A stretch of 64,000 bases of DNA, taken from Micromonospora_G sp044901685. GTDB taxonomy: Bacteria; Actinomycetota; Actinomycetes; Mycobacteriales; Micromonosporaceae. The translations under genes were made by a program, and so were the position numbers. The notes under the pieces are model-generated. The model ran no database searches and was not told the DNA's origin. It worked only from the letters and a program-made list of their open reading frames with translations. The DNA lies in the NCBI RefSeq assembly GCF_044901685.1, contig NZ_JBJDPS010000026.1, positions 1 to 64,000 on the forward strand, written 5' to 3'. Positions 59,288 through 64,000 of the stretch are shown piece after piece; positions within the stretch are counted from its first letter, which is position 1, and each line of letters opens with the position of its first letter.

Positions 59288-60355
59288 CTACGAGTCGCCG
59301 GAGGGACCCACGATCGAGGTCCCGGTCCGGACCGGCACCCCGAGGTTGGGCGAGCCGTCCGAGTTCCAGGTGATCTTCTGTGCCCGCGTGGTGCGGGTGG
59401 TGCCGCAGCCCTGGCTGGCGGACGAGTTCGCATGGTAGACAACCCACGTCTCGGCATTGTCGGGTGACCTGACGAAGGAAGCGTGGCCCGGGCCGTAGAC
59501 GCCGTTGGCGTCACTGCGCTGGAAGATCGGCGTGGACTTCTTCGTCCACGAGCTGGCCAACAGCGGGTCGCCACCGGTCCACGTCAGCATGCCGAGCTTG
59601 TAGTCAGGCGTGCCACAGAAACTCGCCGAGTACGTCAGGTACGTCCTCCCGCCGTTGTACACGGCGTACGGGCCCTCGTTGACCGGCTGGCCCTGCCGCT
59701 CCCACGACAGCGTCGGGGACGAGATCCGTACACCGTTCCGCGAGACCTGGGTCGGCGACGACATCGGCGCGATGAACAGAGACTGCAGCCCGTCGCTGCC
59801 GAACGCGGAGTACGCGAAGTAGTTTCCCCGGCCACTCAGTCGAACCACGCTCCCGTCGATCGCCCACCCGCCGTTGGGCTGCAGATTGAGAATGCCCCGG
59901 TAGGTGTACGGCCCGAGCGGGTCGGTCCCGGAACTCTCCAGCACGCCGGTCCGGCGCTCACCCTGGCCCGGCGACGCCGCCGCCGAGAAGTACAAATACC
60001 ACCGGTTGTTGATGAACTGGATGTCCGGTGCCCACATCGTGCAGCAGCCGGGCCCGGCAGCCAGGGTGAACACCGTCCGCTCCGCCGCGGTCTTCAAACC
60101 GGCCATCGTGGATGACGTGCGCATGACGATGTTCGAGGACCACGTCGTGGCCACGTAGTACCAGTTGCCGTTGTAGTAGGCGATCGACGGGTCCGCGCTG
60201 TTGGGCGTGCCGACGAGGGGATTGGTGAACGACGGTCCGGGCGCCGCGAGCGCGGGCGAGGCGGGTACGGCCGCGCCCAGGACCGACGCGAGCATGGCCG
60301 CGACGGCGATGCTGACCGGCCGTCGCACCGATTTGAGCCTGGCTTGCACGAACAT
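59288..60355 (-). CDS. Secreted GH43 glycosidase (arabinan/arabinoxylan type)
   Basis: A 355-residue exported five-bladed beta-propeller glycosidase. The signal peptide is VSIAVAAMLASVLGAAVPA, with cleavage near ALA-APG. Catalytic candidates are the Asp base in NSADPSIAYYNG, the pKa-tuning Asp in WAIDGSVVRLSG and the Glu acid in PVNEGPYAVYNG. YGPGHASFVRSPDNAETWVV is also typical. The ATG at 60353-60355 has AAAGGA 7 bases upstream. Arabinofuranosidase, arabinanase or xylosidase activity cannot be told apart by eye. Confidence 0.88.
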   Translation of the reverse strand: MFVQARLKSVRRPVSIAVAAMLASVLGAAVPASPALAAPGPSFTNPLVGTPNSADPSIAYYNGNWYYVATTWSSNIVMRTSSTMAGLKTAAERTVFTLAAGPGCCTMWAPDIQFINNRWYLYFSAAASPGQGERRTGVLESSGTDPLGPYTYRGILNLQPNGGWAIDGSVVRLSGRGNYFAYSAFGSDGLQSLFIAPMSSPTQVSRNGVRISSPTLSWERQGQPVNEGPYAVYNGGRTYLTYSASFCGTPDYKLGMLTWTGGDPLLASSWTKKSTPIFQRSDANGVYGPGHASFVRSPDNAETWVVYHANSSASQGCGTTRTTRAQKITWNSDGSPNLGVPVRTGTSIVGPSGDS

Positions 60356-61119
60356 CGTGGGTCCTTTCCGGAGACCTGTGCGGGGGGATGGGGGGCACTG
60401 CCGGTCTGCGATCGATCCGTGCATGCGTCGGCGCTGTCTCCGCCCGTCGAGTATCGCGATGGAAACCACCGTCGTGACCGCTGGTGGGGCGAGGGCAATC
60501 CGTTGTCGACATACCACCCAGCGCCGTGAACGGCTCGGGTGGGCCGCCGGCGGTGGCGTGGGCCGAACTGGACGGGCGAACTCCCAGCGTACGAAGTGTG
60601 GTGAGTGACGTCGTGAGCGCGACGGTGACCGGCGAAAACGGTCTTGCTCCGATCATTGCTCCTCCACCCTTTCTCTTCGGGACGAAGCCGTACGGCCGCG
60701 GGGCGACGACCGCCGGGCGGCTCCCGGCGCCTTTCGGAAGGTGCTCCCTCCGTGTGATGCCACCCCGGATGGGGGACGCGTCACCCCGACCTGCCTGAGC
60801 CTGTTTCGGAGGGGTTGCGGCCATGTGGCGCAACGCGTCACTTGGGTTACATCTATAAGCGGCGATCCCGCCCGGACGCCACACTCCGAACCAAGTCGTT
60901 CGCGAACGAACGCAAACGAACACGTCCCGGGGACCTGGCTCCGGGGGTCGCGGAAGCGGTCCTGGCGGCGAACTACGTGGTGGCGCGGCTGCGGGCGGTT
61001 CGCCAGGTGCCATGGTGAACCCGCCGACCGCGGCCCACGCGCGACGGGCAGTCAGGGCGGCTCGGTTGGTCGGCCGGACGCTCGGTGCGGGGGAGTGGCG
61101 ATCGACAGTGTTCGAAGGG

Positions 61120-61148
61120 TTGACAGTCCAGCTTGTTATCGCTAACAC
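61120..61148 (+). promoter_or_regulatory. Promoter overlapped by a LacI-type operator
   Basis: TTGACA (61120-61125), a 17-base spacer and TAACAC (61143-61148). The near-palindrome TGTTATCGCTAACA (61134-61147) overlaps spacer and -10, as a repressor site would. Confidence 0.5.
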
Positions 61149-61301
61149 TCATCGGCAACCCAGAGTTAACGAGCGGTCATCGGCGGCAGGCGCGGACGCG
61201 ACTACCGGTCTTGATTTACGCGCTGGTCGTGGCCTTCGCTTGGGCGCATCCCGTGCCGTCGTCTTCTGGCCACGCGCTTCGGAGAAGTAGGTCACCATGA
61301 A

Positions 61302-61315
61302 TGTTAGCGTTCACA
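61302..61315. promoter_or_regulatory. Second LacI-type operator-like site
   Basis: TGTTAGCGTTCACA shares the TGTTA-CG-ACA frame with the site at 61134, 168 bases away. Together they suggest a local repressor of the LacI family with consensus TGTTAGCGCTAACA. Confidence 0.5.
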
Positions 61316-61708
61316 CGTATTTCCCCTGGCTGCGGCGGCGCCGGGGTGGGCGGCATCCGCCCTCCCCAGGGCACTGGTACCTTCGGTTTGCCATCGCGCC
61401 GGTCGACCCCCGGCCGCCGATCCCGGGACCAGTTCCCTCAGCCGCCGCGATCGTCGCTGCCACCCGGCGAGAGCTCCTGCCCGCCCGGGGACATTGGCGT
61501 CTCGACGTGGCCCACGCGAAGCGCGGAGCCGCTCCTTGGCCGGGCGGAACGCCGATGTTCCGCGGCGGTCCAGTCGCGTCCAAGGTCCTCTGAAGAACAG
61601 GCCCGGCGCCACCACCCATGCGGCTGACCCGGACTGCCATCACGAATCCGCCGAGTCGCTGACCTCGCCGATCCCACCCGTCCGACGCAACCCCAGGAGG
61701 TAGCCGAA

Positions 61709-62599
61709 GTGACAACCGATGAGACCGCCGTAACCAGACGCGGCCGATGGCGGTCCGTGTTGGCCGGTGTCCTTGCGATGGTGGCCGCCGTCCTCGCCTT
61801 TCCGGCCGCGCCGGCCAGCGCCGCCGGTACGTACGTGTACACGACGTTCAAGGGCGATGGTGCCGCCGACCAGGAGCTGTGGGTGTACGAGTCGACGAAC
61901 GGCACGACCTTCAGCGCTCTCGCCGACACCAACTACCGTGGGCCGACGGGTGTGCTGCGCGACCCGAGCATCATCAAGCAGGGCGACCGGTACTACATCG
62001 CCTACACGGTGCAGTCGTGGACCACGAACTCCACCCATTTCAACATCGCCACGAGCACGAACCTGACCTCCTGGACACACGTCGCGAGCGTGGCTTCGGG
62101 TATCTCCAACACACGCTTTGTCTGGGCGCCAGAGTTCTTCGTCGATGGTGGCACGATTCGGATCATTGCCAGCGTCGCGCAGACGACCTGCTCGGCCTGC
62201 TTCCGACCGTACGTGTACACGGCGCAGAACAGCACCCTGACCTCGTGGAGCGGTCCGGCCCAGATGTGGGGCCTCGGCACGAATCACATCGACACGTTCG
62301 TCGTCCGTGACGGTGGCACGTACCACGCGTTCGTCAAGGACGAGACGTCCAAGTACATCGAACACTGGACGACCACGGCGAACCTGACCAGTGGCTGGGT
62401 GCAGCGTGCGGCGCTCTGGACCGCGGGACACGAGGGCCCGTCCGTGCTCCGGATGGATGACGGAACGTGGCGGATCTACATCGACCGGTACACCAACGGA
62501 GGGATGTGGACCGCGACGAGCCGTGATCTGAACACCTGGTCTGACATCACCAGGGTGACGTGTTCCGGGTGTCGGCACGGCACGGTCACCCGCCGGTAG
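61709..62599 (+). CDS. Secreted GH43-like glycosidase
   Basis: A 296-residue exported five-bladed propeller enzyme. The signal peptide is SVLAGVLAMVAAVLAFPAAP, with cleavage near ASA-AGT. The catalytic candidates are Asp in GVLRDPSIIKQGDRYYIAYT, Asp in NHIDTFVVRDGGTYHAF and Glu in GHEGPSVLRMDDGTW. The GTG at 61709 has AGGAGG 8 bases upstream. It is 69 bases ahead of the next GH43 gene and in the same likely operon. Confidence 0.85.
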   Translation: MTTDETAVTRRGRWRSVLAGVLAMVAAVLAFPAAPASAAGTYVYTTFKGDGAADQELWVYESTNGTTFSALADTNYRGPTGVLRDPSIIKQGDRYYIAYTVQSWTTNSTHFNIATSTNLTSWTHVASVASGISNTRFVWAPEFFVDGGTIRIIASVAQTTCSACFRPYVYTAQNSTLTSWSGPAQMWGLGTNHIDTFVVRDGGTYHAFVKDETSKYIEHWTTTANLTSGWVQRAALWTAGHEGPSVLRMDDGTWRIYIDRYTNGGMWTATSRDLNTWSDITRVTCSGCRHGTVTRR

Positions 62600-62668
62600 G
62601 TCATTCGGCCGTCACGGGTGCGATCCGAACGGTCAGGTCGGACCCACCTAGCAGAAGGGAACCGCACA

Positions 62669-64000
62669 ATGCGCCTTCGCCGAAAAGTGCTCGCGCTACT
62701 AGCCGTCATGTCAACCGTCGTCACCGCCGCCGCGGTCGTGGTCGCGCCCGGGGTGGCGTCGGCGGCGAACACGGCCTACGTGTTCGCGTACTTCACGGAG
62801 ACGCCGAACATGAACGGGGCCAACTACGGTCTGCACCTGGCGGTCAGCCAGGATGGCCTGAACTGGTCGCCGTTGAACCAGAACAATCCTGTGGTCACCC
62901 CGTCCGCCGGTACGGGCGGTCTGCGCGACCCGTTCATCCTGCGTAAGCGGGACGGTACGTTCGTCGTCCTGGCCACTGACCTCAACGGGACGGACTTCAG
63001 CCAGAACAACCAGTACCTGCACGTGTGGGACTCGACGAACCTGACCAGCTTCACCGGGTACCGCCGGATCCGGATGCACAACCTGAACACGCACACGTGG
63101 GCGCCTACGGCGTTCTGGGACGCGGCTCGCGGCCAGTACGGCATCGTGTACTCGGCCAACAACGGCAGCGATGTGCTGATGGTCAACTACACCTCCGACT
63201 TTCGGACCGTCAGCGCCAACCAGGTCTTTTTCAGCCCGGGTTTCCCCGTTCTGGACGGCGACGTCGTCGTCGACGGCTCGACCTACTACCTGTACTACAA
63301 GAACCTCACCAGCGGCCTGCTGTACGGCGCGCGATCGTCCAGCGGTGCACCGAACAGCTTCGCCACGTACACGGCCGGGCTGCGGCAGGGGAACGCGATC
63401 GAGGCACCGCTGCTGGTGAAGAACAACGAGGGCAGCGGCTGGCGACTGTGGGGCGACTCGTTCAGCCCGGCCAACAACGACTTCTACGCCTGGTCCACCG
63501 GCAACATCGGCGGTAACGCGTGGACGGTGATGAACCAGCGCACATTCGCACCACCGCTGAATGCCAAGCACGGCTCGATCGCGGGGATCAGTTCGGTCGA
63601 GTACAACGACCTGGTGTCCCGGTGGGGCCTGCCCACCTGGGTGCGGCTGAAGTCATCGAACTTTCCGGACCGGTTCGTGCGGCACGCGGACAACCTCGGG
63701 CGCCTTGACCCGTACCCGTTCGACCCGTACCAGGACCAGATGTGGCGCATGGTGCCCGGCCTGGCCGACTCGGCTGGGGTTTCCTTCCAGTCGGTCAACT
63801 ACCCGAGCCGGTACCTGCGGCACCGTAACTACGAAGTGTGGCTGGACGCGAACGACGGAACCGCCGCGTTCCACGCGGACGCGACCTTCTACCGGGGCGC
63901 CGGGTTGGCGGACAGCGCCTGGTCGTCCTTCCGTTCGTACAACGTCCCGGACCGTTACCTGCGGCACTCCAACTACGTCCTGCGCATCGATCCGCTCAGC
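62669..64000 (+). CDS. Secreted GH43 glycosidase with arabinose-binding (AbfB, CBM42) domain, 3' truncated by window
   Basis: The first 444 codons are in the window and no stop is reached. Signal peptide: VLALLAVMSTVVTAAAVVVA, cleavage near ASA-ANT. The GH43 propeller (about 35-325) has Asp in GLRDPFILRKRDGTF, Asp in PVLDGDVVVDGSTYYLYY and Glu in AIEAPLLVKNN. Then the AbfB trefoil begins (about 330 onward): FPDRFVRHADNLGRLD, PSRYLRHRNYEVWLD and VPDRYLRHSNYVLRID are the three repeats. The ATG at 62669 has AAGGGA 8 bases upstream. The binding domain targets arabinofuranose side chains, supporting an arabinan/arabinoxylan role for the cluster. Confidence 0.9.
   Translation, partial: MRLRRKVLALLAVMSTVVTAAAVVVAPGVASAANTAYVFAYFTETPNMNGANYGLHLAVSQDGLNWSPLNQNNPVVTPSAGTGGLRDPFILRKRDGTFVVLATDLNGTDFSQNNQYLHVWDSTNLTSFTGYRRIRMHNLNTHTWAPTAFWDAARGQYGIVYSANNGSDVLMVNYTSDFRTVSANQVFFSPGFPVLDGDVVVDGSTYYLYYKNLTSGLLYGARSSSGAPNSFATYTAGLRQGNAIEAPLLVKNNEGSGWRLWGDSFSPANNDFYAWSTGNIGGNAWTVMNQRTFAPPLNAKHGSIAGISSVEYNDLVSRWGLPTWVRLKSSNFPDRFVRHADNLGRLDPYPFDPYQDQMWRMVPGLADSAGVSFQSVNYPSRYLRHRNYEVWLDANDGTAAFHADATFYRGAGLADSAWSSFRSYNVPDRYLRHSNYVLRIDPLS

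Larger units (their letters stand above)
60356..61708. other. 1.35-kb gene-free region between divergent GH43 genes
   Basis: No credible gene on either strand. It carries a promoter with a LacI-type operator (61120-61148), a second operator-like site (61302-61315) and a TTCGCGAA palindrome with AACGAAC repeats near 60897-60920. An ORF of 98 codons from 61297 begins after a fair ribosome-binding site but its composition is not protein-like. The region could be the scar of genes lost with the integrase. Confidence 0.55.

Noticed and set aside
61297..61593. 98-codon gene after GGAGAAG
   Set aside because: Protein rich in Pro/Arg with no domain, and an operator-like site lies within its first codons; more likely a non-coding leader.

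Overview
The window comes from a very GC-rich actinobacterium. GTG and TTG starts, GTGA/ATGA gene overlaps, F420-type LLM oxidoreductase, snapalysin, septum-formation family protein and a conservon-like kinase/roadblock pair all fit Micromonosporaceae or a close relative. That placement is inferred from gene content and codon use only.

Layout. (1) 1-5126: alpha-glucan metabolism. The 5' end of a GT4 glycosyltransferase lies downstream of a glycogen-debranching-type glucosidase, and a GH63-like hydrolase is divergent. (2) 5322-9045: a tightly overlapping three-subunit molybdenum aldehyde/xanthine dehydrogenase (2Fe-2S, FAD, Mo subunits). (3) 9122-13553: an overlapping E1alpha-E1beta-E2 branched-chain 2-oxoacid dehydrogenase operon with a divergent Lrp/AsnC regulator. 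(4) 13652-21188: DUF4291, a His-rich NicO metal exporter with a membrane-anchored partner, secreted metallophosphatase, septum-formation-like protein, snapalysin, a lipoprotein and two small unknowns. (5) 21905-23992: a fused anthranilate synthase preceded by a Trp-codon leader peptide and an attenuator. (6) 24181-30669: an FGGY kinase, a nitrate/nitrite-sensing-type histidine kinase with roadblock partner, an APH-like kinase and a zinc-type adenylate-kinase-like protein. (7) 30822-36283: a cellulose locus (Tat-exported GH1 beta-glucosidase and a CBM2-GH48 exocellulase) with three CebR-type operators. (8) 36628-40508: DUF3159 and PAP2 membrane proteins, a small secreted protein and a secreted zincin. 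(9) 41121-47888: VOC/YCII/ECF42-like sigma operon, DUF1028, LLM and SDR oxidoreductases, and a TPR protein. (10) 47895-57165: TgpA-like, DUF58 and MoxR genes plus two large membrane-anchored FN3/TPR proteins. (11) 57978-64000: a mini-ORF, tRNA-Leu(GAG), an AbrB gene and a truncated tyrosine integrase, followed by three GH43 arabinan-type glycosidases with their own LacI-type operator-like sites. This last part looks like an island next to a tRNA.

How the parts work together. The GH48/GH1 pair turns cellulose into cellobiose and glucose, probably under CebR-type repression. The GH43 trio attacks arabinan or arabinoxylan. The debranching, GH63-like and GT4 genes handle intracellular alpha-glucans. 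The oxoacid dehydrogenase supplies branched acyl-CoA starters.

No clear new defence or biosynthetic system is visible. The most interesting signals are the Trp attenuator with a complete competing-stem logic, short tandem repeats clustered at the 3' ends of genes with unit lengths that are multiples of three, two copies of a palindromic repeat family, a 47-bp tandem duplication of a start/stop junction, and a possibly leaderless 21-codon ORF ending on the base before a tRNA.
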